In this document: piece after piece, positions 1-7,747 of the stretch
Layout of the letters: each line of letters begins with the position of its first letter
Position numbering within the stretch: the stretch's first letter is position 1
Source of the DNA: Acinetobacter calcoaceticus ANC 3811
Lineage (GTDB): Bacteria; Pseudomonadota; Gammaproteobacteria; Pseudomonadales; Moraxellaceae
Assembly: GCF_000399665.1 (NCBI RefSeq)
Contig: NZ_KB976986.1
Coordinates: 2,899,494-2,963,493, forward strand
Direction of reading: 5' to 3'
Length of the DNA stretch: 64,000 nt
The notes under the pieces: generated by a model
Seen by the model: only the letters and a program-made list of their open reading frames with translations
Told to the model about the DNA's origin: nothing
The model's database searches: none
Program-made: the position numbers and the translations under genes

Positions 1-117
1 ATGTTCCGGAACATAAAACAACAATAATAGGTTCATGCATCAGGAGCGTGAGATACGACAGGAGTCATATCTAGCAACCAAATACGAAAAAGCCCAACAG
101 GATGTTGGGCTTTTTTT
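1..117 (+). ncRNA. Multicopy small RNA, copy 1 (5' end outside window)
   Basis: This is the first of three near-identical copies of a roughly 130-nt element; the others are at 1168-1297 and 1855-1985. It ends in an intrinsic terminator at 87-117 whose stem differs from the other copies by a compensating pair change (GCCCAACA/TGTTGGGC here, GCCCGACA/TGTCGGGC there). That covariation supports a real RNA stem. The promoter seen in copies 2 and 3 would lie before the window start. Multicopy sRNAs likened to phage P1/P7 C4 antisense RNA have, from memory, been reported in A. baumannii. Membership in that family is inference. Confidence 0.65.
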
Positions 118-148
118 ATGGTCATTTAAAAATGATGTTTGCGCTCAC

Positions 149-724
149 CTATAACGGACTGTGTGCTTGTTCTTGCTTTTTATGACGTATCCAACGTATG
201 GCCCAAATAACAGCAATAACCACCACAATCGCAACCAGCGCAGGAACTAACAAAGCTAAAACCGAAAGTAAGATTGCTCCAATCCACTCCCCTGTAGCGA
301 CGACAAAATTTCCTAAGCCACCTGTGGTTGCAGTTGAAACACCGCGCGCAGCGACTGTACTCATTTGCACCACACCTGCCGTACCACCGCCCACAATAAT
401 CGCTGCCGCCCAACCTGCGAACTGTGACATTTCACCACTACTCACAGCCATAGTCGTTAACGTACCCGCAATCATGGCCGCAGGAGTCGCGACCGTGTCT
501 AAAGCATTATCGACCCACGGAATATAATAAGCGGCAACTTCACAGACGGTTGCCACAGCTAAAGCCAAGCAAACCGATGGCATGGCCAACCACTCAAAAC
601 CTTTTGATGGCTCAAACCATCCCATCATTGTTGCAATACTCATAACCAACAATGGCACAAACACGCGAAAACCGCAGGCAGCGCTCAGCCCCACGCCAAT
701 ACATAAACCTAAGATAGTTTCCAT
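149..724 (-). CDS. DUF4126 family membrane protein
   Basis: The 191-aa protein is highly hydrophobic, with about five membrane segments: near residues 1-20, 25-40, 50-68, 80-115 and 145-178. A Gly/Ala-rich middle (around 100-140) and a short basic cytoplasmic tail (RWIRHKKQEQ) follow. This layout fits the DUF4126 inner-membrane family, whose function is unknown. The gene faces sRNA copy 1, so the two transcripts converge and share the symmetric terminator at 87-117. It may be transcribed after the zinc-ribbon gene at 847-981, but a small hairpin with a T-run (around 787-820) separates them. The start ATG at 724 is preceded by a GGAAA stretch. Confidence 0.8.
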   Translation of the reverse strand: METILGLCIGVGLSAACGFRVFVPLLVMSIATMMGWFEPSKGFEWLAMPSVCLALAVATVCEVAAYYIPWVDNALDTVATPAAMIAGTLTTMAVSSGEMSQFAGWAAAIIVGGGTAGVVQMSTVAARGVSTATTGGLGNFVVATGEWIGAILLSVLALLVPALVAIVVVIAVIWAIRWIRHKKQEQAHSPL

Positions 725-846
725 AACGGTTTCCTTTTCATGCCCATCACGGGTCTTGTTATGTAAGTCTTATTTTTAAATTAACAAAAAGCCCCATCGG
801 GTGACAGGGCTTTTTGTTAAATGCGAACGCAAATATTATTTTATTC

Positions 847-981
847 TTAACGTTTAAACTCAGTGCAATAGCATTTAGTGCATGGTGGTAAACGATCTGT
901 ATTAATTTCTAAAAACACTCTCTGGCCACATTGAGCACAGAAATAGAAACCAGTTCCGGGTTTTTCGCCAGCTGTTACCAT
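847..981 (-). CDS. Small zinc-ribbon protein
   Basis: This is a 44-aa ORF. It carries two cysteine pairs: CAQC at residues 15-18 and CTKC at 34-37, with a further Cys at 39. The spacing is that of a compact zinc ribbon or rubredoxin-like knuckle that would bind one zinc or iron ion. The start is the ATG whose complement ends at 981; the stop is TAA at 847-849. Proteins of this size and pattern are annotated as zinc ribbon-containing proteins in Acinetobacter (recalled, not searched). Function is unknown; it sits between the DUF4126 gene and sRNA copy 2. Confidence 0.75.
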   Translation of the reverse strand: MVTAGEKPGTGFYFCAQCGQRVFLEINTDRLPPCTKCYCTEFKR

Positions 982-1132
982 GATTGCATTCCTATAATCG
1001 TATAGATATTAAACAGGAATATAACCCAGTTAGAGTGATTGTCAATTGTCCATTTCGCCCAATGATGATGGCATAAATGCAAAAAATGTTATTTGTACGA
1101 TTTATCTTACAAGCTTTTAGGGATTTTGCGGA

Positions 1133-1161
1133 TTGGCGACATCCCTCTTTTTTCCTATGAT
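1133..1161 (+). promoter_or_regulatory. Sigma70-type promoter of sRNA copy 2
   Basis: TTGGCG at 1133-1138 and TATGAT at 1156-1161 are separated by exactly 17 bp. The same pair with the same spacing stands before copy 3, although the spacer differs at several bases. The conserved block begins at TTTGTACGA (1092). A start of transcription near 1168 is expected. Confidence 0.7.
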
Positions 1162-1167
1162 GAGTTC

Positions 1168-1297
1168 ATACAGGAACAGGATGTTCCGGAACACAAAACA
1201 ACAATAATAGGTTCATGCACTAGGAGCGTGAGATACGACAGGAGTCATATCTAGCAACCAAATACGAAAAAGCCCGACAGGATGTCGGGCTTTTTTT
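1168..1297 (+). ncRNA. Multicopy small RNA, copy 2
   Basis: The predicted transcript is about 130 nt, from 7 nt after the -10 box to the T-run at 1291-1297. Near its 5' end is a small hairpin, GGAACA (1173-1178) and TGTTCC (1182-1187). A nearly invariant middle follows, then an 11-bp terminator stem around 1269-1293. It contains no credible ORF. It differs from copies 1 and 3 mainly in a short block near 1219-1228. The RNA converges on the 88-aa gene at 1313-1579. A C4-like antisense RNA is the favoured guess. The strand is set by the promoter, but the terminator is symmetric and could serve both directions. Confidence 0.7.
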
Positions 1298-1312
1298 ATA
1301 CAACAAACTACA

Positions 1313-1579
1313 TTAAACGAAAAATATTCGAATCAAATATACCGAAATAATCATGAGAATAACGGCTGTTAAACCAGTCAGCAAATTGAGTAGTATTTTA
1401 GCGACATTTGATAAATTTGATTTATAAATCTTAATATTTATACTATAAGCACTTGCACCAAGAACTCCGCCAATAGCACCTCCAACCAACATAAGTAGGA
1501 GTGGCCAAGCACTTAATATATGCGCTTTAACTGGTACCTTCTTCTCAGATTGATTATCTAATTTATTTATTGTTTCCAA
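1313..1579 (-). CDS. Small two-helix membrane protein, unknown
   Basis: The 88-aa protein has a charged N-terminus (residues 1-18), a first membrane helix around 21-46 with a glycine-rich face (MLVGGAIGGVLGAS), a basic loop (KIYKSNLSNVAK) and a second helix around 60-87. I do not recognise the family. It sits 15 bp beyond the end of sRNA copy 2, on the opposite strand, in the same relation as the other sRNA/gene pairs. A GGATGG stretch lies just before the ATG. No partner gene is visible. It could be a membrane-acting toxin or a simple membrane protein; nothing here decides. Confidence 0.6.
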   Translation of the reverse strand: METINKLDNQSEKKVPVKAHILSAWPLLLMLVGGAIGGVLGASAYSINIKIYKSNLSNVAKILLNLLTGLTAVILMIISVYLIRIFFV

Positions 1580-1713
1580 TTTTCCATCCTTTTTTATATG
1601 GACATTTTTAATAAAAACCTATTTTAGATACAACTCTTTAGCAGGCCATCAACTTTCTTTACACAGCACACATAGTAAAACCCCACTTTCAAAATAGTTT
1701 ACTTTATAATAAT

Positions 1714-1763
1714 TTTCAATCAGTTATAGACTAAATATTAAGCCACTTAGCCTTCTAAAAAGT
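1714..1763. repeat. Diverged duplicate of the acnD 3' end (direct repeat, left copy)
   Basis: These 50 bp match 2817-2866 at 48 of 50 positions. Positions 1738-1763 correspond to the last codons and stop of acnD read on the minus strand; the rest matches acnD 3' flank. One of the two differences turns the CAA codon of the acnD C-terminus into TAA. This is therefore a dead copy of the acnD tail, not part of a gene. The two repeats bracket sRNA copy 3 and the 239-aa gene. Confidence 0.85.
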
Positions 1764-1819
1764 ATTCCTCAATTTCATTTTGTACGATTTATCTTACAAA
1801 CTTTTAAGGATTTTGCGGA

Positions 1820-1848
1820 TTGGCGACTTACCGCTTTTTTCCTATGAT
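1820..1848 (+). promoter_or_regulatory. Sigma70-type promoter of sRNA copy 3
   Basis: TTGGCG at 1820-1825 and TATGAT at 1843-1848 are 17 bp apart, identical in arrangement to copy 2. The homology with copy 2 starts at TTTGTACGA (1779). Confidence 0.7.
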
Positions 1849-1854
1849 GAGTTC

Positions 1855-1985
1855 ATAGAGGAACAGGATGTTCCGGAACACAAAACAACAATAATAGGTT
1901 CATGCATCAGGATCATGAGATACGACAGGAGTCATATCTAGCAACCAAATACGAAAAAGCCCGACAGGATGTCGGGCTTTTTTTT
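1855..1985 (+). ncRNA. Multicopy small RNA, copy 3
   Basis: This transcript is homologous to copies 1 and 2, with the same 5' hairpin, the same GTCATATCTAGCAACC core and the same terminator stem (GCCCGACA/TGTCGGGC, with T-run to 1985). It differs from copy 2 in the short variable block near 1906-1915, which reads ATCAGGATCA. The gene at 1996-2715 ends 11 bp beyond it on the other strand. No ORF of note lies inside. Confidence 0.7.
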
Positions 1986-1995
1986 ATGTAATAAC

Positions 1996-2715
1996 TTATG
2001 TATTCGCTGAATCTATAAGACCAATTCTTTTTAGCATTAACTTTCCAAGGGAAGTAATAAATCTGTGAGAAATCTGCGGCATCCCCTGTTGATCAAATTG
2101 AGGCAATCCTGTTTTTTTATCAATTCGATATTTCGATTTAATCAATCCTAGCCTTTCTAAATGCGATTTATAGCTTTCCTGAATATCTCTCTTCTCTAAA
2201 ATATTATCATCAACACCAATATATGTTCTAACTGGCTCAATAACGTTTTGATGCTTTTGTCGAAATTCTTTATCGCCATTAATTGTCGGCTCTAAAAAGA
2301 AACGCAACCAAATCACTTCTTGATCATTAAGCTCACCTAATAATCTTAAAACATACTTACTATCTACATAATTTTTTTCTTCATCTGATATGCCATTTGC
2401 TACAACGTTTGCAATATATTCTCTTCTCTCGTTAGAGAGTGATCTGGATGCCTGAACAAATCCCTCTTCAATTAGGTCCACGATTAATTCATTCTGTTTA
2501 GCATTTTCTAATAAATTACTATCAATTTTTTGAACTTTTTCATCCAATAATTTTATATATTGTACTAATCTATCCATTCGCTGGTCAGGAATAATAGCTC
2601 CTACAACTTCTGAAAGGATAGAACCAAACCCAGGCACTAAACCTATGATAGCCTTATAAGTTGCAACCCTATGGTCTAAAAAATTTGCATCTAAGTTATT
2701 ATCTTTTTCTATCAT
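1996..2715 (-). CDS. Unknown protein beside sRNA copy 3
   Basis: The 239-aa protein is of a family I cannot name. Residues 20-45 form a hydrophobic, glycine-containing stretch (AIIGLVPGFGSILSEVVGAII), possibly membrane-active or a buried hairpin. Residues 50-90 are heptad-like and probably helical or coiled (YIKLLDEKVQKIDSNLLENAK). The C-terminal half (roughly 120-230) resembles a small helical domain with a basic end. There is no signal peptide and no recognisable catalytic motif. It is AT-rich and lies inside the segment bracketed by the acnD 3'-end repeats, which suggests acquisition as cargo. Its convergent position to the sRNA is shared with the other cassettes. A role in phage defence or as an sRNA-controlled effector is speculation. 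Confidence 0.65.
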   Translation of the reverse strand: MIEKDNNLDANFLDHRVATYKAIIGLVPGFGSILSEVVGAIIPDQRMDRLVQYIKLLDEKVQKIDSNLLENAKQNELIVDLIEEGFVQASRSLSNERREYIANVVANGISDEEKNYVDSKYVLRLLGELNDQEVIWLRFFLEPTINGDKEFRQKHQNVIEPVRTYIGVDDNILEKRDIQESYKSHLERLGLIKSKYRIDKKTGLPQFDQQGMPQISHRFITSLGKLMLKRIGLIDSANT

Positions 2716-2777
2716 GTTATCACCTGAATATATCTATTTCTAATTACTTATGAATTCCAAGGCTTATTAATTCCCAT

Positions 2778-2814
2778 AAAAAACCCCATCATTAAGATAG
2801 GGTTGTTTTTAATA
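2778..2814 (-). terminator. Intrinsic terminator after acnD
   Basis: Read on the minus strand, CCCTATC pairs with GATGGGG (one G-T wobble) around a short loop, followed by a run of T. It lies 27 bp beyond the acnD stop, outside the right 50-bp repeat. No equivalent terminator is seen beyond the left repeat. Confidence 0.6.
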
Positions 2815-2816
2815 AA

Positions 2817-2866
2817 TTTCAATCAGTTATAGACTAAATATCAAGCCACTTGGCCTTCTAAAAAGT
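2817..2866. repeat. Direct repeat, right copy: true 3' end of acnD
   Basis: This is the functional copy of the 50-bp repeat whose diverged partner is at 1714-1763. It covers the last eight codons and stop of acnD plus 24 bp downstream. Together the two copies define a segment of about 1.05 kb that looks inserted at the acnD 3' end. Confidence 0.85.
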
Positions 2867-5447
2867 CTTGCGCAAAACGCTGTAATACACCGCCCGCTTC
2901 ATATACAGAAACTTCTTCTTCTGTATCTAAACGGCAAGTCACAGGCACTTCAAGAATCTCTTCTTTACCATCCGCTGTGGCACGTTCAATCACTAAAGTT
3001 AAAGTCGAACGTGGCGCGATATTACCAATCACGCTATAAAGCTCAGTACCATCTAGTTTTAAAGTCTTGCGGTTCACACCCGGTTTAAACTCAAGTGGTA
3101 ACACGCCCATACCCACCAAGTTAGTACGGTGAATACGTTCAAAACCTTCTGCCACAATCGCTTCAACACCTGCAAGGCGTACACCTTTAGCAGCCCAGTC
3201 ACGGCTTGAACCCTGACCGTAGTCAGCACCCGCAACAATAATTAATGGCTGTTTACGGTTCATGTAGGTTTCAATTGCTTCCCACATACGCATCACTTCG
3301 CCTTCTGGCTCTACACGCGCTTTTGAACCTTGCTTAATGGTACCGTCTGAACGAACTACCATTTCGTTATAGAGTTTCGGGTTAGCAAATGTTGCACGTT
3401 GTGCAGTCAAATGGTCGCCACGGTGCGTTGCGTATGAGTTAAAGTCTTCTTCTGGTAAGCCCATTTTATGAAGATATTCACCCGCAGCCGAGTCCATCAA
3501 AATCGCATTTGAAGGCGACAAATGATCGGTGGTGATGTTGTCACCCAAAATTGCAAGCGGACGCATGTTCGCTAAAGTACGTGGTGCAGCCAACGCCCCT
3601 TCCCAATATGGTGGACGGCGGATGTAAGTACTTTGTGGACGCCAGTCATAAAGCGGACTTTCAGCTTCTACGGTTACGCCTAAGTCAAACATTGGAATGT
3701 AGACTTTACGGAACTGTTCAGGCTTCACAGCTTCTTTTACTAACGCATCAATTTCAGCATCCGATGGCCAGATGTCTTTGAGATAAATCGGGTTACCTTC
3801 TTTGTCATGACCCAAAGCATCTTTTTCGATGTCAAAACGAATCGTACCCGCAATTGCATATGCCACAACTAATGGTGGAGATGCCAAGAACGCCTGTTTT
3901 GCATATGGATGGATACGGCCATCGAAGTTACGGTTACCAGACAGTACTGCTGTTGCGTACAAGTCACGATCAATAATTTCTTGTTGAATGACTGGATCTA
4001 ACGCGCCCGACATACCATTACACGTCGTACAAGCGTAAGCCACAATACCAAAACCAAGTTGCTCTAAGTCTTTTAGAACACCCGCTTCTTCAAGGTAAAG
4101 TGCAGCCGCTTTTGAACCTGGTGCAAATGATGATTTCACCCAAGGTTTACGAACTAAACCAAGTTCATTTGCTTTACGTGCCAACAAACCTGCCGCCACA
4201 GTGTTACGTGGGTTAGAAGTGTTAGTACATGAAGTAATTGCCGCAATAATGATTGCGCCATCTGGCATTAAGCCATCAGAACGGTTTTCAACAACACCAG
4301 CAATACCTTTTTCTTTTAGGTCCGCAGTTGAAACACGTGCATGTGGGTTTGATGGACCAGCAATGTTACGCGTTACTTTTGATAGATCAAAACGAAGTAC
4401 GCGTGGGTACTCTGCTTTGGTCATGTCAGATGCCCAAAGGCCGATTTCTTTTGCGTACTGTTCAACCAATGCCACTTGAGCATCTTCACGACCTGTTAAG
4501 CGTAAGTAGTCGATTGTGTTTTGGTCGATGTAGAACATTGCAGCCGTAGCGCCATATTCTGGTGTCATGTTCGAAATGGTTGCACGGTCGCCCACAGACA
4601 TGCTGTCAGCACCTTCACCAAAGAACTCAAGATATGCACCCACTACACGCTCTTTACGCAAGAACTCGGTTAAAGCAAGTACGATATCTGTTGCAGTAAT
4701 GCCTGCTTGACGCTGACCTACAAACTCAACACCAATAATGTCTGGCAGACGCATCCAAGATGCACGGCCTAACATTACGTTTTCAGCTTCTAAGCCACCC
4801 ACGCCCACAGAAATTACGCCCAGAGCGTCTGTATGTGGCGTGTGTGAGTCTGTACCAACGCAAGTGTCTGGGAATGCTACGCCATCACGTGCCTGAATCA
4901 CCGGAGACATTTTCTCTAGGTTAATCTGGTGCATAATGCCGTTCCCCGCAGGGATCACATCGACATTTTTAAATGCGGTCTTAGTCCACTCAATAAAGTG
5001 GAAACGGTCTTCATTACGACGGTCTTCAACAGCACGGTTTTTTGCAAAAGCGTCTGGGTCAGCACCGCCATATTCCACCGCTAAAGAGTGGTCGACAATA
5101 AGCTGAGTCGGCACAACTGGATTGACTTTAGATGGGTCGCCACCTTTGTCTGCAATCGCATCACGTAAGCCTGCAAGGTCAACCAAAGCTGTTTGACCTA
5201 GAATGTCATGACACACCACGCGCGCTGGGTACCAAGGAAAGTCCAAGTCCTGACGGCTTTCAATTAACTGTTTTAAATAAGCAGTTAGATTCTCGGCATC
5301 GGCACGACGTACCAATTGCTCTGCAAGTATTTTAGAGGTGTAAGGCAGTTTTTCGTATGCGCCTGGCTGAATATCTTCAACGGCTTGACGCACGTCGTAA
5401 TATTCAAGCTGGGTACCTGCCAGCGGTTTACGGTATTTTGTGTTCAT
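2841..5447 (-). CDS. acnD: Fe/S-dependent 2-methylcitrate dehydratase AcnD
   Basis: The 868-aa aconitase-family protein dehydrates 2-methylcitrate to a 2-methylaconitate in propionate breakdown. The three [4Fe-4S] ligands are visible at C407 (SCTNTSNP) and C473/C476 (ACTTCNG). The C-terminal swivel domain carries GSSRDWAAKG near residue 750. Context separates it from housekeeping AcnA: its start overlaps the prpC stop by one base (TAATG), and prpB and a GntR regulator lie upstream. The family normally needs the isomerase PrpF afterwards; no prpF is found downstream here, where the sRNA cassettes begin. The 3' end is duplicated at 1714-1763. Confidence 0.93.
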   Translation of the reverse strand: MNTKYRKPLAGTQLEYYDVRQAVEDIQPGAYEKLPYTSKILAEQLVRRADAENLTAYLKQLIESRQDLDFPWYPARVVCHDILGQTALVDLAGLRDAIADKGGDPSKVNPVVPTQLIVDHSLAVEYGGADPDAFAKNRAVEDRRNEDRFHFIEWTKTAFKNVDVIPAGNGIMHQINLEKMSPVIQARDGVAFPDTCVGTDSHTPHTDALGVISVGVGGLEAENVMLGRASWMRLPDIIGVEFVGQRQAGITATDIVLALTEFLRKERVVGAYLEFFGEGADSMSVGDRATISNMTPEYGATAAMFYIDQNTIDYLRLTGREDAQVALVEQYAKEIGLWASDMTKAEYPRVLRFDLSKVTRNIAGPSNPHARVSTADLKEKGIAGVVENRSDGLMPDGAIIIAAITSCTNTSNPRNTVAAGLLARKANELGLVRKPWVKSSFAPGSKAAALYLEEAGVLKDLEQLGFGIVAYACTTCNGMSGALDPVIQQEIIDRDLYATAVLSGNRNFDGRIHPYAKQAFLASPPLVVAYAIAGTIRFDIEKDALGHDKEGNPIYLKDIWPSDAEIDALVKEAVKPEQFRKVYIPMFDLGVTVEAESPLYDWRPQSTYIRRPPYWEGALAAPRTLANMRPLAILGDNITTDHLSPSNAILMDSAAGEYLHKMGLPEEDFNSYATHRGDHLTAQRATFANPKLYNEMVVRSDGTIKQGSKARVEPEGEVMRMWEAIETYMNRKQPLIIVAGADYGQGSSRDWAAKGVRLAGVEAIVAEGFERIHRTNLVGMGVLPLEFKPGVNRKTLKLDGTELYSVIGNIAPRSTLTLVIERATADGKEEILEVPVTCRLDTEEEVSVYEAGGVLQRFAQDFLEGQVA

Positions 5448-6604
5448 TAACCACGCTCCGCCAATGGTTTAAATTTGAGGTTTTCAGGGCCTGTGTAGTT
5501 CGCGCTTGGACGAATGATTTTGCCGTCTTGGCGTTGTTCAATCACGTGCGCTGACCAACCTGCTGTACGTGCAATCACGAACAATGGAGTGAACATTGCA
5601 GTTGGAACACCCATTAAGTGATAGCTCACTGCACTGAACCAGTCGAGGTTCGGGAACATGTTTTTCGCATCTTTCATCACTGCTTCTAAGCGCTCAGCAA
5701 TGAGGTACATTTTGGTGTTCTCTTGCGCTTGTGCCAAGTCGTGTGCAACTTTTTTGATGACTTCGTTACGTGGATCAGCGATTGTATAGACTGGGTGACC
5801 AAAACCGATCACAACTTCTTTCTTCTCAACACGGCTACGGATGTCTGCTTCTGCTTCGTCTGCATTGTCGTAACGTTGTTGAATGACGAATGCAACTTCG
5901 TTTGCGCCACCGTGCTTAGGTCCACGAAGTGCGCCAATACCGCCAGTAATTGCCGAGTACATGTCAGAGCCTGTACCTGCAACCACGCGTGAAGTAAATG
6001 TAGACGCGTTGAACTCATGCTCAGCATACAAAATGAGTGATGTATGCATTGCTTCAATCCACTCTTCAGATGGTTTTTCACCATGAAGTAAATGTAAGAA
6101 ATGCGCTGCAATTGAGTCATCATCAGTTTCAACTTCAATACGACGACCATTGTTGCTGAAGTGGTACCAATAAAGCAGCATTGAGCCTAGGCTCGCCATT
6201 AATTTATCAGCAATATCTTTTGCGCCCGCTTCGTTGTGGTCTTCGTGTTCTGGAGTTAAACAACCAAGAACCGAAACACCTGTACGCATTACATCCATTG
6301 GGTGTGCAGACGGAGGAAGTTGTTCAAGTGCAGTTTTAAGTGCTGCTGGTAAGCCACGAAGTGCTTTTAATTTTGCTTTATAGGCTTTGAGTTCAGCTTT
6401 GTTTGGTAGTTTGCCATGTACGAGCAAGTGAGCAACTTCTTCAAACTGGCTGCCGACCGCAAGATCAAGAATGTCATAGCCACGATAGTGCAAGTCGTTA
6501 CCGCTACGTCCTACGGTACACAGTGCTGTGTTTCCTGCAACTTGTCCGCTAAGTGCAACTGATTTTTTTGGTTTGAAGCCTGTTGTTGTTTCATTTGAGC
6601 TCAT
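5447..6604 (-). CDS. prpC: 2-methylcitrate synthase PrpC
   Basis: The 385-aa citrate-synthase-family enzyme condenses propionyl-CoA with oxaloacetate. Family active-site motifs are present: PKHGGANE with its histidine, GFGHPVY with the second histidine, and LDWFSA with the catalytic aspartate. An upstream in-frame ATG would add 14 residues, but the start at 6604 (MSSNETT) has AAAGGATG at good spacing and gives the usual length. It lies between prpB and acnD in the methylcitrate operon. The 258-bp gap to prpB holds a palindromic repeat element that could process or attenuate the transcript. Confidence 0.93.
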   Translation of the reverse strand: MSSNETTTGFKPKKSVALSGQVAGNTALCTVGRSGNDLHYRGYDILDLAVGSQFEEVAHLLVHGKLPNKAELKAYKAKLKALRGLPAALKTALEQLPPSAHPMDVMRTGVSVLGCLTPEHEDHNEAGAKDIADKLMASLGSMLLYWYHFSNNGRRIEVETDDDSIAAHFLHLLHGEKPSEEWIEAMHTSLILYAEHEFNASTFTSRVVAGTGSDMYSAITGGIGALRGPKHGGANEVAFVIQQRYDNADEAEADIRSRVEKKEVVIGFGHPVYTIADPRNEVIKKVAHDLAQAQENTKMYLIAERLEAVMKDAKNMFPNLDWFSAVSYHLMGVPTAMFTPLFVIARTAGWSAHVIEQRQDGKIIRPSANYTGPENLKFKPLAERG

Positions 6605-6659
6605 AGAATCATCCTTTATATCAACCAGAATTTGTTGTTTGTTCAATTTTTACTTGGGT

Positions 6660-6830
6660 AAAAACGCGACAGCGTCTTGCCGAGTTCTCATCCAATTTTT
6701 GGATTAACCTGCCGTTCGCCTTACTTTTCACGGATGAAAAGTAAGCAAAAATCCTTGTTGGGCTGACGATATATCCCTATATCGCAGTCCAACGTAGCGG
6801 CATCCATGCCGCTCTCACGATAGCCAAGAC
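6660..6830. repeat. REP-like palindromic intergenic element (copy A)
   Basis: Several hairpins are packed together. TTACTTTTCA/TGAAAAGTAA (6721-6744) has a perfect 10-bp stem. A longer hairpin has a CGATATA/TATATCG core (around 6769-6786) with GTTGG...CCAAC outer arms. AGCGGCA/TGCCGCT (around 6795-6812) follows. A GCGACAGCGTCTT motif (around 6668) recurs in related form at 11987 and, inverted, at 49157. It lies between prpC and prpB, on the operon transcript. Confidence 0.7.
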
Positions 6831-6862
6831 CATCGTTTCCTCTTCTTTTAAAAGAGGGTTAG

Positions 6863-7747
6863 TTATTTCTTTTTAGCAAATGCGTTGTCTAAGTAGTCTT
6901 CAAACGCATAGTAGTTAATGCGTTCATATAACTCTTTACGCGTTTGCATAATATCAACCACGTTCTTTTGTGTACCTTCTTTACGCAAGGTTTCATACAC
7001 AGTTTCGGCTGCTTTGTTCATAGCACGGAAAGCAGAAAGCGGATAAAGCGCAAGGCTTACATCGGCAGATGCTAACTCTTCAGTGGTAAACAATGGTGTA
7101 GAACCAAACTCGGTAATGTTTGCCAAAATTGGTGCGCCAGTTGTCTGAGCAAATTGCTTGTACATATCAAGCTCAGTAATTGCTTCAGGGAACAACATGT
7201 CTGCGCCCGCTTCGATGTAGGCACCCGCACGGTCAATTGCAGCTTGTAAGCCATCTACGGCCAATGCATCGGTACGCGCCATAATCACGAAGCTGTCATC
7301 ACCACGCGCATCAACCGCAGCTTTAATACGGTCAACCATTTCTTCTTGAGTCACAATGGCCTTGTTCGGACGGTGACCACAACGTTTTGCGCCCACTTGG
7401 TCTTCAATGTGCATTGCCGCAGCGCCAAACTTGATCAGTGCTTTTGTAGTACGAGCAATGTTAAATGCAGAAGCACCAAAACCAGTGTCAGCATCGACCA
7501 ATAATGGAAGATCACATACATCGGTAATACGGCGTACGTCTGTCAATACATCATCAAGGTTACTAATTCCCAAATCAGGTAAGCCTAAAGAACCAGCGGC
7601 TACACCACCACCTGATAAGTAAATCGCTTTATAACCTGCACGTTTTGCCAAAAGTGCATGATTGGCGTTGATGGTTCCAACCACTTGTAATGGCTTTTCT
7701 TGGGCTACTGCATCGCGAAATAGCTGACCTGCGGATTGTTTAGCCAT
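6863..7747 (-). CDS. prpB: Methylisocitrate lyase PrpB
   Basis: The 294-aa protein belongs to the isocitrate lyase/PEP mutase family and cleaves 2-methylisocitrate to pyruvate and succinate. The metal-binding DADTGFG motif and the catalytic KRCGH loop (within [11 protein letters not shown]) are both present. A longer reading frame exists, but [10 protein letters not shown] at 7747 is the proper start: it has AAGGAG 8-9 bp upstream and matches family length. The gene overlaps the 3' end of the GntR regulator by 8 bp, so the two are translationally linked. It is the first enzyme gene of the operon. Confidence 0.94.
   Translation of the reverse strand: MAKQSAGQLFRDAVAQEKPLQVVGTINANHALLAKRAGYKAIYLSGGGVAAGSLGLPDLGISNLDDVLTDVRRITDVCDLPLLVDADTGFGASAFNIARTTKALIKFGAAAMHIEDQVGAKRCGHRPNKAIVTQEEMVDRIKAAVDARGDDSFVIMARTDALAVDGLQAAIDRAGAYIEAGADMLFPEAITELDMYKQFAQTTGAPILANITEFGSTPLFTTEELASADVSLALYPLSAFRAMNKAAETVYETLRKEGTQKNVVDIMQTRKELYERINYYAFEDYLDNAFAKKK

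Noticed and set aside
198..527. 109-aa + strand ORF opposite the DUF4126 gene
   Set aside because: It is an antisense shadow with low-complexity Thr/Ala/Pro composition and no ribosome site.
1..1985. The three 130-bp repeats as a CRISPR-like array
   Set aside because: Copies are spaced by about 550-1050 bp, hold promoters and terminators, and have genes between them instead of short spacers.
5809..6150. 113-aa minus-strand ORF inside prpC
   Set aside because: Out-of-frame shadow of prpC; the real protein is complete in the other frame.
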